Source: Bacteroidia bacterium (GTDB taxonomy: Bacteria; Bacteroidota; Bacteroidia; J057). From it: a stretch of DNA of 64,000 nucleotides. The stretch lies in NCBI GenBank assembly GCA_041391665.1, contig JAWKNO010000001.1, positions 62,001 through 126,000 on the forward strand, in the 5' to 3' direction. The position numbers were made by a program, and so were the translations under genes. Below, in pieces: positions 52,246-60,739 of this stretch. Position 1 is the first letter of the stretch, and each line of letters opens with the position of its first letter. Under the pieces are notes generated by a model. That model had not been told where the DNA came from. It ran no database searches and was given only the letters and a program-made list of their open reading frames with translations.

Positions 52246-52934
52246 GGGAACGAACTGGGGCTGGGGTGGTATGATTATGGTTTTCGGTGGTACGACCCGG
52301 AAAAGGCGAGGTTTGTGTCGGTGGATCCCTTAGGGGAGAAGTTTGTGTACCTGACGCCGTATCAGTATGCGAGTAATACACCCATTCAGGCGATAGATTT
52401 GGATGGAGCGGAGGCATGGTTTCATCAGTTGATGACAAAGGAGAATGCGCAAAAGACGAGTGCTACCTTAGGCATTACGAGTGTGGAGGGTAAAAAAGCA
52501 GTGGAATTCACCTTTGGCCTGATGAAAAGCCTTTCGGTCAACGGCGAAGATGCGGTGAAAGATATCGTCTCCGGAACCCTAAACCGTGCGGGAAGGGAGT
52601 AGCAACGGAAGCCGGAGCGGTAGAAGGAAGCCTCGAGGTAATAGCCGCTAAGGGGGGAGGGTTAGGAAATCCATTTAAAAATACTACTCTTAATCAAGTA
52701 GATGACGCATTCCAGGCTCACATTCAAAGCGGAAAATTACAATTGAAATACGTTAATCAAAAAACAGGAGCAAAAGCATATCAAAATACAAAGTCAGGTT
52801 ATTCATACAATATTGACCCAGGAGGTATGTATGGGAAAAAACTAGAATTACCTCATATCGATGTAAATTATCCCAATCCCAAACCGCTAAATGTTACACC
52901 AAAGAAAAAGCTATCAGTAGCAGGAGGATTCTAA
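52246..52934 (+). pseudogene. 5'-truncated Rhs tip with C-terminal toxin domain, one frameshift
   Basis: From about 52261 the frame reads GWYDYGFRWYDPEKARFVSV then DPLGEKFVYLTPYQYASNTP, the Rhs core signature (normally DPLA..., YxYxxNNP). It then enters a variable C-terminal region and stops at 52602. Adding one A in GGGAAGGGA (52589-52597) would restore NRAGKGVATEAGAVEGSLEV and continue through HIQSGKLQLKYVNQKTGAKA and KLELPHIDVNYPNPKP to the stop at 52934. The HIDVNYP-type ending is common in BECR-like nuclease tips, but I cannot name the toxin family. The long YD-repeat shell upstream is gone; an in-frame stop lies at 52243. Confidence 0.8.
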
Positions 52935-52935
52935 T

Positions 52936-53142
52936 ATGATAAAATTTGAAATAGATAACAGCAAAGAAGGAGTTGAAATTCTTCTTGATTCTCTGGGAGT
53001 AGATGAGTTGATAAATTATTTACATTTCATAAAAAATAACCAGGAAAGCATTCATTTAATTGCTGGTAATGAGCTAAATGAAGAGATGAGCCAAAACGAA
53101 AAAGAGATTATTAGACATGTGAAACTGGTGTATTTAGAATAA
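52936..53142 (+). CDS. Imm32-like immunity protein
   Basis: A 68-residue protein starting 1 bp after the end of the Rhs toxin frame. MIKFEIDNSKEGVEILLDSL at the start, ELINYLHFIKN, the central SIHLIAGNELNEEMS and the final IIRHVKLVYLE follow the pattern of immunity protein 32 (small beta-alpha protein with HL... and EL motifs, ending HVK). Imm32 genes sit directly behind polymorphic toxin tips, as here. It is intact while the toxin frame is broken, so it could still protect against the same toxin made by neighbours. Family match is from memory of the pattern, not a search. Confidence 0.78.
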   Translation: MIKFEIDNSKEGVEILLDSLGVDELINYLHFIKNNQESIHLIAGNELNEEMSQNEKEIIRHVKLVYLE

Positions 53143-53690
53143 TGTCGCTAAGGGGAGGATGGTTGAGATTCTGTCCTCTTCCCCTAAGCCGTAACAGGTC
53201 TAAAGTAGAAATTCTGCTTGAAAAATTCTACGACCTCCTCGGTCAAATGCCTAGCAAAAACCTCGGCTACGACGCCGGGACGCAATTCCTCCAAATCGGC
53301 GACTACCAGTACAACATCCGCATGCGGCTATATGCAAATTTATCCCGCTCCCCTTTACGCCCGGCAGTAAAAAAATCGCTACCTTGAAGCCGGGGATCGT
53401 TCTTTGAGATTTGCGCTGGGGTGGTATGATGGCGTTTACCCTGAGCGATCGTCGAAGGGGCGCGCGGATGTATGCGCCCGATGAAGGGCGGTGGAAGGGG
53501 GTGGATGCGTTGGGGGATAGTTTTCCGGGATGGAGTTCATTTAATTATACGAGGATCAGGAAGCACAGGAAATGCGGATCATAGTTTGAAGGGAGGAACT
53601 TGGGCGGCTAGTCAAAAATCCGAAATGGAATTAGTTACAGAAACCCTCACGGCTGTATCAAAATATCTGGAAAGCTTTAAAAAATAATCT
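53143..53690 (+). pseudogene. Second degenerate Rhs fragment
   Basis: Pieces of an Rhs core are spread over different frames: EKFYDLLGQMPSKNLGYDAG and TQFLQIGDYQYNIR near 53219-53320; RFALGWYDG near 53408-53433; then GARMYAPDEGRWKGVDALGD and SFPGWSSFNYT near 53459-53550. A palindromic repeat (53439-53459) separates the second and third pieces. The last 40 residues (NADHSLKGGTWAASQKSEME...) may be the remains of another tip domain. Stops and frame changes make a functional product impossible. No immunity gene follows this copy. Confidence 0.78.
53439..53459. repeat. CCCTGAGCG-N3-GTCGAAGGG palindrome within the Rhs fragment
   Basis: The 9-bp ends CCCTGAGCG and GTCGAAGGG are related as an imperfect inverted repeat around ATC. 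It lies between the WYD and GARMY blocks, which are adjacent in ordinary Rhs cores. It shares the TGAG...TCGAAG core with the repeats at 29525 and 55047. Confidence 0.7.
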
Positions 53691-53696
53691 TTGAAA

Positions 53697-54881
53697 ATGA
53701 AAGGAATACATGCTCTGTGGGTGAGTATATTGTTGCTCACGAATATTCCCTCTTTTGGTCAAAGCGGGAATAAAATGCTTGCATTAGCATTATCTAACCC
53801 CGATACGGTTCTTCATCTGAATTTGGATAACATTCGCTCCATTCCACCTGAAATTGGGGAGTTTTCTAATTTATTGTCGTTGAGGATATTTTTTCAATAC
53901 GATTCCATGCCAGTATTGGCTTTGCCTGATGAACTGGCAAAGTGCAAAAACCTTCAGTCTCTTGAGATCAATGGCTATCAGATAGAAAACCCTTCTGTAT
54001 TAAGGAAGTTAGAAAATCTGGAGGATTTAGATATATCATTATCAAACCAGAATCAATTCCTGGAGGTAATTAAACTAATAAAACTTAAGAGCCTCATCCT
54101 CGGTGAAATTTCTGAAATCCCGGAAAACATATCCGAACTTTCAAATTTAGAATATCTTATTTTAGAGGGTTCCTTTCAAAGAATTCCCAAGAAACTTTGT
54201 GTTTTACAAAAACTCAAAAAGCTTTCCCTAATTGGAAATTTCAGCACCCTTCCTGTTGAAGTAGGCAAAATGAAATCATTAGAACATTTGCGTGTGATAA
54301 GTAAAGAGTTGAATCGGCTACCTGCCGCTCTTTTTAAATCCGATAGCTTAGAATGGTTGATCATCCAACAGGGAAGGTTAAAGACCATACCGAAAAAAAT
54401 CAGCAAAAATAACCATTTGAAGTACCTGTCCGTAACCCAAACCTCACTAAAAAAAATCCCCCGGCAAATCAAACACTTGACCCAATTAGAGCGCTTAAAT
54501 CTAAGCCGGAATATGCTTACCCGGATTCCTGAAGAGATAGAATATTGTAGTTCTTTAAAATTTTTGAATTTGTCATATAATCAGATTTCTGAAATTCCTC
54601 TAATGGATATGGGCGCTATGGAGGCATTAGTGTTTGGAAACAATCAGCTTACCGCACTTCCGATTCATCTCAGGGATATGACCAGTCTGAGATATCTGGA
54701 TATTTCTGCAAATAATTTTAAGCTACTTCCCGAAATCCTATACGATCTTGCTCAAAACGCTAGAATTGGATTGAAAGAAAATGAAATCCCGGAAAATGCT
54801 ATTTCTGAATTTTCCCAACAAAGGCCTGATATTAAGCTGCTTCCCCCGGGGTTTTTTCAGGATATTCACCAATTTTGGTAA
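53697..54881 (+). CDS. Exported leucine-rich repeat protein
   Basis: Start chosen at the ATG at 53697 (MKGIHALWVSILLLTNIPSF), 394 residues with a signal peptide. About 12 leucine-rich repeats fill 45-375, several irregular, for example LTQLERLNLSRNMLTRIPEE, CSSLKFLNLSYNQISEIPLM and MTSLRYLDISANNFKLLPEI. It follows the Rhs debris on the same strand by a few bases. LRR proteins are sometimes linked to Rhs loci, but no functional tie is shown here. Base composition is more AT-rich than the flanking core genes, consistent with an accessory region. Confidence 0.87.
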   Translation: MKGIHALWVSILLLTNIPSFGQSGNKMLALALSNPDTVLHLNLDNIRSIPPEIGEFSNLLSLRIFFQYDSMPVLALPDELAKCKNLQSLEINGYQIENPSVLRKLENLEDLDISLSNQNQFLEVIKLIKLKSLILGEISEIPENISELSNLEYLILEGSFQRIPKKLCVLQKLKKLSLIGNFSTLPVEVGKMKSLEHLRVISKELNRLPAALFKSDSLEWLIIQQGRLKTIPKKISKNNHLKYLSVTQTSLKKIPRQIKHLTQLERLNLSRNMLTRIPEEIEYCSSLKFLNLSYNQISEIPLMDMGAMEALVFGNNQLTALPIHLRDMTSLRYLDISANNFKLLPEILYDLAQNARIGLKENEIPENAISEFSQQRPDIKLLPPGFFQDIHQFW

Positions 54882-54978
54882 AAAATAAGTGATAACAAAC
54901 CGAACTTTCAACAAAAAAGTGGACAAACCGAGAATGCACCTCCCCGCCCAAAGCCTGATCGTGACATAGGGTGAACAC

Positions 54979-55006
54979 GTAGAGCCAGATTATTATCTGG
55001 CTCTAC
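54979..55006. repeat. 12-bp stem hairpin after the LRR gene
   Basis: GTAGAGCCAGAT (54979-54990) pairs exactly with ATCTGGCTCTAC (54995-55006) around TATT. No T-run follows on either strand, so it may be a repeat or a weak terminator for the LRR gene ending 97 bp upstream. Confidence 0.6.
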
Positions 55007-55046
55007 CAGGTGGGTATATTTTGGCCAACCACTAGGCTGGAACACC

Positions 55047-55145
55047 CGGTGCCTGAGGTCACTCGAAGGCCCGGGCAAGTCAGCCCACCACCGGTGGCTT
55101 CGAGTGCCTCAGCCACCGGATTGTATGGCCTCAGCCACCGGATTG
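55047..55145. repeat. TGAG/TCGAAG palindrome with tandem 18-bp repeats
   Basis: CCGGTGCCTGAGG...CACTCGAAG at 55047-55068 is inverted with few mismatches at 55098-55119, around a loop containing CCACCGGTGG. GCCTCAGCCACCGGATTG then occurs twice in tandem (55106-55123, 55128-55145). The whole fills the gap between the LRR gene and the convergent HNH gene; no coding frame in 54882-55240 is supported. Confidence 0.72.
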
Positions 55146-55240
55146 CTGAATCGCTCGACCTTGCCCTGGATGGTATTGGTGATTGCTCTGTTGGTACGGG
55201 GTTTTCTGATAACTTTATAATTTCTGCACCAAATTATACT

Positions 55241-55651
55241 TCATGGATAAGAACCCGACTCTGTCAAAATCTGTCGAAGCATGATTCTTTCCGGTGTATT
55301 CAAATTGAGGAGTTTTGCTGTGGCTTCACCTATTCTTGTGAGGGGAATGATTTCTCCTCTTTCTACCCGGAAATGATCAGTCCAAATATGAAGTCGGGGA
55401 TGAAATATAGAAACCAGATCCTGATAGGTTTTCAGGAAAGTTACTAAATCTGTTCCTTTAAATTGGTTGCAATGAGGACACGCATACGCAAGGTTCTCAA
55501 ATTCATCACCTCCCCCATGTTTTGTAGCAATGATATGGTCAACCTGAAAAGGCAAAAACGAATCATCTTCGTGAATCAGACAATATTCACAGCGAAAATC
55601 AGCTCTTTGTCCTACCTGAAGTCTTAAAAACTGAGGTAACTTCCGCGTCAT
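55241..55651 (-). CDS. HNH endonuclease with zinc-finger Cys pairs
   Basis: The 136-residue protein has a compact HNH core: first Cys pair in RADFRCEYCLI, the His in QVDHIIATKHGGGDEFENLA, and the second Cys pair with the catalytic region in YACPHCNQFKGTD. The first 15 residues (MTRKLPQFLRLQVGQRADFR) match the start typical of the cyanobacterial/Bacteroidota family found behind a small helical protein. That partner is the next gene upstream, whose stop overlaps this start by 4 bp. The pair is usually mobile; its biological role is unknown. It ends the VTC/CotH operon. Confidence 0.9.
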   Translation of the reverse strand: MTRKLPQFLRLQVGQRADFRCEYCLIHEDDSFLPFQVDHIIATKHGGGDEFENLAYACPHCNQFKGTDLVTFLKTYQDLVSIFHPRLHIWTDHFRVERGEIIPLTRIGEATAKLLNLNTPERIMLRQILTESGSYP

Positions 55652-55884
55652 GCAGCCAAAATTCTCTTTGCACGGGCTTTGGCAAGATTGATCAGAAGAT
55701 CAAGCGCCAAATATCGCTCTAGTTCCACGATTTCCTCTCCGGAAATATCTCCCGTCTTCTTTTTACGCACCAAAACATCTACTCTCTCAGCCATTCCGGC
55801 AGAGGCTTTGAGTTTGACAATTTTTGATGGATTCATTCCGGCCAATAATTCCGCAAGATCTCCAAAAGCTTCCACAACAGTCAT
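55648..55884 (-). CDS. Small helical partner of the HNH endonuclease
   Basis: Start chosen at 55884 (MTVVEAFGDLAELLAGMNPS), 78 residues; the longer frame to 55980 would add a non-family leader overlapping the VTC gene. The C-terminal GEEIVELERYLALDLLINLA followed by KARAKRIL is the pattern of small proteins that precede this HNH family in many genomes. With the 4-bp overlap to the nuclease gene, the two are translated together. A toxin-antitoxin-like or DNA-targeting role has been supposed for such pairs, without proof I know of. Confidence 0.72.
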   Translation of the reverse strand: MTVVEAFGDLAELLAGMNPSKIVKLKASAGMAERVDVLVRKKKTGDISGEEIVELERYLALDLLINLAKARAKRILAA

Positions 55885-55976
55885 AATCGGAAGATTTAAT
55901 GAAATATTCTCTACGTAAATATAATGATTTTTGTTAAAAAACACTACCCGCAAACGTCTGCCTTTATCCGTCAACC

Positions 55977-56612
55977 TCACCCATTCGTCATAAATACGCC
56001 GTTGACATATTTGGAGTGTTTTTCCTGCCGGAAAGGAATATTCTGTGTGATAAACTCCACTAAACCATCCTCCGCCTCGCTATACTTTAGTTCGACTACA
56101 ATGACCGGGTCGCCTACGCGATATCCACTAAACCGCGGGCTCACCAGTAGCGAATGGTATTTCATCTCATAGTCAACCGTGAGCCGAAACTTCTGATCGG
56201 CAGAGATAAAATAATCCCTGCGATAAGAACTGAGCAGGACCGGTTGAAGCTGTGCCTGTGGGTAAAGCAGCTTATTGACCTGAGTAGTGATAGTCTTCAG
56301 ATCGGTTAGTTCGGCATCGGGAAAATCTACTAGTTCTTTCCGACCAAGCTCATTGTGTTTGATTTTTACTTCCAGTTTTGCATCGCGGATTTTAGATGGA
56401 TCTTCGCCGTACCAGCGCAGGCGAAATTTTTTCCGTTCGTCTATACCATGCACATTTTGGTTCAACGCAGAGAGCGAAGGCGTATCAAAGTAAATATTGT
56501 TGATCTGCCGCCCGGGAAACAATACCCGGAAACCTGCAGGATGCATCCGGACCAGTTGTAAAACGGTTTCGCGGGTTTTGCCTGTGATCCTGTATTTTCT
56601 TTCAAATCGCAT
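55977..56612 (-). CDS. VTC-domain polyphosphate polymerase-like protein
   Basis: The 211-residue protein is a compact VTC domain. Basic phosphate-tunnel residues are visible in MRFERKYRITGKTRETVLQL, KKFRLRWYGEDPSKIRDAKL and EVKIKHNELGRKEL, and the metal-binding Glu in DPVIVVELKYSEAEDGLVEF. In yeast the VTC4 domain makes polyphosphate from ATP; bacterial homologues are presumed to do the same. The gene lies 34 bp behind the CotH gene in a DUF4956-CotH-VTC operon, a combination found in several phyla. The product is cytoplasmic. Confidence 0.9.
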   Translation of the reverse strand: MRFERKYRITGKTRETVLQLVRMHPAGFRVLFPGRQINNIYFDTPSLSALNQNVHGIDERKKFRLRWYGEDPSKIRDAKLEVKIKHNELGRKELVDFPDAELTDLKTITTQVNKLLYPQAQLQPVLLSSYRRDYFISADQKFRLTVDYEMKYHSLLVSPRFSGYRVGDPVIVVELKYSEAEDGLVEFITQNIPFRQEKHSKYVNGVFMTNG

Positions 56613-56646
56613 GTCTGCTCTTACTATAATTGTTGCTGCAAAATCG

Positions 56647-59574
56647 TCATTCCATCTTCAATACCGATCCCGGCTCTATCTGATTGGGGTACGTTACGTT
56701 TTGCAGCGAATATTTTTTTACCCTGATTTTCCCTCCGCCAAATTCGGGTTTCTTTCGGTAAGCTGCAAAACCTGTTTTGCAATCGACCAGGTCGATGGAT
56801 TCAATCGTCACCTCTGAAAGATCTTTGGAAGCCACGCCGGTAACTGCGCCCGATATTTTTATTCCTTGCAAAAATGCTGTCGATTTTTCGCCCACACTCA
56901 CGCCCTTATCTCCAACATTTTCCATTATACAATCATTGATAAATACCTGACTACCAGAAAAATCCGTCGCATCATTTCCGGTATTGGTGAAAGTACAGTT
57001 TTTGACCGTACCTACTGAAAAATCTACGTCCAGCCCGTCCATAAAGGTGTGGCTGATATGGCTGTTGTTGAGTTCAAATTTGCTGCGAACCAGATTCAAC
57101 GCGTCTTCGCAGTGGTTGCGGGTAAATGAACAGTTTGCGATTTTTACGGGGGATTCGTAGAAAGTTACCGCTCCGGTCAGATTCCAGCTTTTCTTCTGCA
57201 AAGTATTCATTCCTGAAAATTGCACGTAACTCATCCACGATTCTTCTTTCGCCTGCAAAACCGTAAATCCCTGCCCGGTCCCGTCTCCGGAGCGAATCAC
57301 AATGGGCAAATCTTCCTCTCCATGCATAAATACCGGCGAAGCGGAAATCAGTGCAGCTTTTTTTACAAAATTCATTTCTGTGCCGGGAAGAAATTCGAGC
57401 CTGTAACCAGCGGGAATAATGATGTCTTCATCGATCGTATGCCTGCCGGGGAAAAATGTAATCTCTTTTCCGTTTACGGTGTACCAGTCGTTATCTTTTA
57501 TCTCTACCTTTTCAAACAGGTTCTGACGGGGAATTTCAGGCATAGCCAATGCCCAGGGGGAAATTTGCGCAGTGTACATTTCCGGAAGGCCGGGAAGGCG
57601 GTAGAATACATATTTTGCCGAGGAAGGAACCCGTACATTTTCCCAGACGGGTAACTGGCTTTTTTCGTAAGGAGGCAAAAGAATAGGGTAGGGGAATTCG
57701 CCGGAAAGTTCGGTTTCCTTTCTTCCAAAACCCACAACAGCAAGCGGAAGAATGTGAAAATTGGTGATGTCCAGCGAAAGGGAATCCGGAGCTGATGTGC
57801 GGGTGCTCGCCATGATAGCTGATTCTGCCAGCGGAAAAATCAATGCCTGAATCTGCTTTCCCCGTTCGAGCAAAACCTCTTCCTCAAACTTATATTCCGG
57901 GCTTTCGGTAAGAAGGAGTTTTTGCCGGCTTTCCAGTTCGGGGCGAATGGAAAGCAAAAATGCGCGCAGATATGTTTCACTGGAAAACTGCCGGAGATAG
58001 AAAATATATTTTTCTACCATCAGTGGGTCTTTGAAAATGCGGGCATGTATTTTATTGCGGAAAATGTCCTCGTCGCCCACCACCAGCGCCCCCATGACAG
58101 GCCGGTGGATAAAGGAGAAATTCCCGCCTTCGCTGAAGCCATCAAAACCAATGGGTTCCAGTCGCGCCGTTACCGGATTATAGTAAAACCTCAGGTTGTG
58201 CCAGATCAGATTGTGATATCCGCGGGTTATGTCGGTAATAGCGTAAAACTTTGCCGTAAGCTCGACATCAAAAACCTCAGACGCAGGTTTTTCGCCAAAC
58301 TGAAACTGATAGAATAAAGCTTTAGCTGCTTCAAACTGCACTTTAAGTGAAGAATCACGCTTTACCCCGGCCCCATCAAAAGGCTGGATATCAGCGGACT
58401 CAAACGTATTGAGTTCATCTTCCAGTTCTGAAGCATCACCTGAAGCTGCACGACGCACCCGGGCATTCCAGACTCCCGCCTCATTGAATTTCACAATCGG
58501 TCCTTCCCGCCTTGACTGGGATTCGGGAAGTTGTTTTTCGAAATGTTCTTCAAACGCATACACCCCTTTGGGTTCCTGATTAATGGAAACAGTTGCAAAA
58601 TCGTAACGGGTAGCGAGTACCCCTTCGCGCATCAACATCTGGTGAAAAACCCATTCGTGAAGATAATGCCGGGTGCGGGGATGATGAATAGAAAAAGTCA
58701 GGAGGCGATTCCAGGCAAAAGGCGGTTTCATCTGGATACGGTACGACCATTTATCTGTACGGAGATGGTCCACCCAGTCGCCTTTGAGGCGAAGTTTGAC
58801 GGGAAGCGTAGTATCACCCTGAATGATTTTCCCTTTGACCCACGAATCTTCTGAAGTGACCAGGATGGCATTTTCCAGTGCTTTTTCCCGGAGAATGGAA
58901 AGTTGTCGCAAACCTTCCCGATCGATAAAAAGATTCAGATGTGGGAAAATGGTATCTGGGGAGGTTGTAAAATTTAGCAGGGCCGAATGACTGATCCGAT
59001 TCAATTGAAAATCATCAAAATATGCAGCGCCTGCGCCGGAGCCAAAAACGTAAACCGCAGCCGATGTGATATTTCCGGTGGGAATGGTAAACACCTGTTC
59101 GAGGAGTTCCCACCCTCTTTCATCACTACGGGAAGGTTGAAGTGTTTCCACATACAGTGGATTTTCCCCCTGAATGTTTACTACCAATGCGGCAGGAAAG
59201 TCGCTATTTTTTTTTCGCCAGACAGAAACATAATAATGGTCGCCAGGCTGAAAGTCTGTAATTTGAAAATAAAACCCGAAACGATTTTCGTTGGTAATCT
59301 TAGCGGAAAAATGGCCGTTGCGGGCGAAATCTGCACTTTGGGTATTGCCATTGCGAATGACCTGGTGGTGATCGTAAAATACCCATGATCCGGAGACCAG
59401 TTTTCGGGATTCCGCACCGGAGAAAACTTCCGTAGAGATCTGTGGATTTTTGGGAAAAACCACATAGAGTGAGATCACAATCAAAATGACAGACACAGTC
59501 AGGAGAGAAATCCCGAACAGCAGCCGGACCATACGCTGCCTGAACGTCCGGTGTGACCGGTCCCTGATTATCAT
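56647..59574 (-). CDS. CotH-type protein kinase-fold protein with C-terminal right-handed beta-helix
   Basis: The 975-residue protein has one N-terminal membrane segment (about 17-38, LLFGISLLTVSVILIVISLY). A carbohydrate-binding-like sandwich (about 60-200) is followed by the CotH domain (about 205-560). Within that, the domain's characteristic stretch contains KLRLKGDWVDHL, VYAFEEHFEKQLPESQ, IVKFNEAGVW, and the metal-binding region IGFDGFSEGGNF. The C-terminus (about 740-930) is a parallel beta-helix (NCSFTRNHCEDALNLVRSKF, ATDFSGSQVFINDCIMENVG). CotH proteins phosphorylate secreted proteins in Bacillus. Coupled to the DUF4956 gene by a 4-bp overlap. Confidence 0.9.
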   Translation of the reverse strand: MIIRDRSHRTFRQRMVRLLFGISLLTVSVILIVISLYVVFPKNPQISTEVFSGAESRKLVSGSWVFYDHHQVIRNGNTQSADFARNGHFSAKITNENRFGFYFQITDFQPGDHYYVSVWRKKNSDFPAALVVNIQGENPLYVETLQPSRSDERGWELLEQVFTIPTGNITSAAVYVFGSGAGAAYFDDFQLNRISHSALLNFTTSPDTIFPHLNLFIDREGLRQLSILREKALENAILVTSEDSWVKGKIIQGDTTLPVKLRLKGDWVDHLRTDKWSYRIQMKPPFAWNRLLTFSIHHPRTRHYLHEWVFHQMLMREGVLATRYDFATVSINQEPKGVYAFEEHFEKQLPESQSRREGPIVKFNEAGVWNARVRRAASGDASELEDELNTFESADIQPFDGAGVKRDSSLKVQFEAAKALFYQFQFGEKPASEVFDVELTAKFYAITDITRGYHNLIWHNLRFYYNPVTARLEPIGFDGFSEGGNFSFIHRPVMGALVVGDEDIFRNKIHARIFKDPLMVEKYIFYLRQFSSETYLRAFLLSIRPELESRQKLLLTESPEYKFEEEVLLERGKQIQALIFPLAESAIMASTRTSAPDSLSLDITNFHILPLAVVGFGRKETELSGEFPYPILLPPYEKSQLPVWENVRVPSSAKYVFYRLPGLPEMYTAQISPWALAMPEIPRQNLFEKVEIKDNDWYTVNGKEITFFPGRHTIDEDIIIPAGYRLEFLPGTEMNFVKKAALISASPVFMHGEEDLPIVIRSGDGTGQGFTVLQAKEESWMSYVQFSGMNTLQKKSWNLTGAVTFYESPVKIANCSFTRNHCEDALNLVRSKFELNNSHISHTFMDGLDVDFSVGTVKNCTFTNTGNDATDFSGSQVFINDCIMENVGDKGVSVGEKSTAFLQGIKISGAVTGVASKDLSEVTIESIDLVDCKTGFAAYRKKPEFGGGKIRVKKYSLQNVTYPNQIEPGSVLKME

Positions 59575-60248
59575 ACCACGAGATCAGGCTGATCAATCAT
59601 GGAGAAAGTTGTGGCAGGCGAAAGGGCCATCAGATCTTTTCTGAGTTTGTCGATCGTCTCCACCGATTCTGCTTTTACGACAAAAGAAACATCCATTCCT
59701 CCGGGCGTCTGATCCACGCGTTTGAGTTCGACATAAGACAAATGTTTGGTCAGAATATCCGAAATCGCCGTAATGTCGCTGGTATCGGAGAAGATATTCA
59801 GATACATATTATCATCGCGGCGAATCGCTGTTCCCCCGGAAATACGTTTGCTCAAATAGAGAAGTCCGAGAATAAATACAAAAGCCAGAATAGCGATCAG
59901 CGGCTGGTTTGCCCCTGCTGCAAGGCCGATACCGATAGTCAGAAACAGATAGGTAAGTTCTTCCGGATCTTTGATCGCAGCGCGAAAACGCACGATAGAG
60001 AGCGCGCCTACAAGTCCCAGAGAAAGTGCGATGGAAGACTTTACAATGGTGATAATCAGCATGGTAGTAAGTCCGAGCAGAAGGAAATTGGCGGCAAAAC
60101 GCGTGCGGTTTGAAACGGAATTCCCAAAGCGGATATAAAAAGCGCGGAGTAACAAACCTAAAATTGCCGTTACTGCGAGATTAATCAGAAAATCGGTAAG
60201 ATTTACCGATTGGGAAAACTGATCAAGATAAGGTTCAAATATTCCCAT
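59571..60248 (-). CDS. DUF4956 membrane protein
   Basis: The 225-residue protein has an N-terminal region with four hydrophobic segments (about 15-150): FLINLAVTAILGLLLRAFYI, FAANFLLLGLTTMLIITIVK, SSIALSLGLVGALSIVRFRA and LAAGANQPLIAILAFVFILG. A cytoplasmic ferredoxin-like domain (about 155-225) follows. The IVRFRAAIKDPEELTYLFLT segment is the DUF4956 signature. DUF4956 genes sit beside VTC polyphosphate polymerases and CotH genes in many bacteria, suggesting a membrane-linked polyphosphate or phosphorylation system. First gene of the operon that ends with the HNH pair. Confidence 0.92.
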   Translation of the reverse strand: MGIFEPYLDQFSQSVNLTDFLINLAVTAILGLLLRAFYIRFGNSVSNRTRFAANFLLLGLTTMLIITIVKSSIALSLGLVGALSIVRFRAAIKDPEELTYLFLTIGIGLAAGANQPLIAILAFVFILGLLYLSKRISGGTAIRRDDNMYLNIFSDTSDITAISDILTKHLSYVELKRVDQTPGGMDVSFVVKAESVETIDKLRKDLMALSPATTFSMIDQPDLVV

Positions 60249-60358
60249 GGGTCCCGGTTTTGGACGTTAACGTTGAGGTAATTTTCAGATAATTTGTCGG
60301 GCAAAGGTAGAGATAACCGGGAAACTGCGCAACCCAATATTTTTCACTAAAATTTTTG

Positions 60359-60366
60359 TAGCTTTG
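60359..60366 (+). promoter_or_regulatory. -7 box TAGCTTTG of the DUF6728-like gene
   Basis: TAGCTTTG fits TAnnTTTG exactly and lies 35 bp before the ATG at 60401. Confidence 0.5.
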
Positions 60367-60400
60367 TAAACAATCATTTTGGATCCTTGTTGTAAACATC

Positions 60401-60562
60401 ATGGAAGTACTGAAAAAAATATACGGCTACCTGACTTTTAAAAAGCCAGATCCGGATGCACCAAAATCCGGTTATCTTTCTGCAATGCACGGAATCAACA
60501 AGATTTCCATATTCATGTTCCTGATTGCGATTGTGATATGGATTTTTAAGGTAGCACTTTAA
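60401..60562 (+). CDS. DUF6728-like small membrane protein
   Basis: A 53-residue protein beginning MEVLKKIYGYLTFKKPDPDA, a cytoplasmic stretch with the TFKKPDPDAP motif. A membrane segment with the family ending MHGINKISIFMFLIAIVIWI follows. The LTFKKPD...MHGINKISI pattern is that of DUF6728, common in Bacteroidota and of unknown function. It has its own -7 box and stands between the DUF4956 operon (divergent) and mgtE. Confidence 0.85.
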   Translation: MEVLKKIYGYLTFKKPDPDAPKSGYLSAMHGINKISIFMFLIAIVIWIFKVAL

Positions 60563-60739
60563 GCCTTGTATATGACTGATGCCGCATGGGCTTTATTTCC
60601 TCAGTAATAAATTTTACCCTTCCGGACACTTTTCGTGCCCTTCCATAAAAAAAACCTTTACATTTATCCTTTCAGACCGGGAATACCTCAGCTTTTGACC
60701 ATTCCGGGCAATTTTTTAAAATAATTTTATTCCATTACG

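Noticed and set aside
55010..55447. A 145-residue plus-strand frame across the 55-kb palindromes
   Set aside because: Its first half is translated repeat sequence and its second half lies antisense to the HNH gene.
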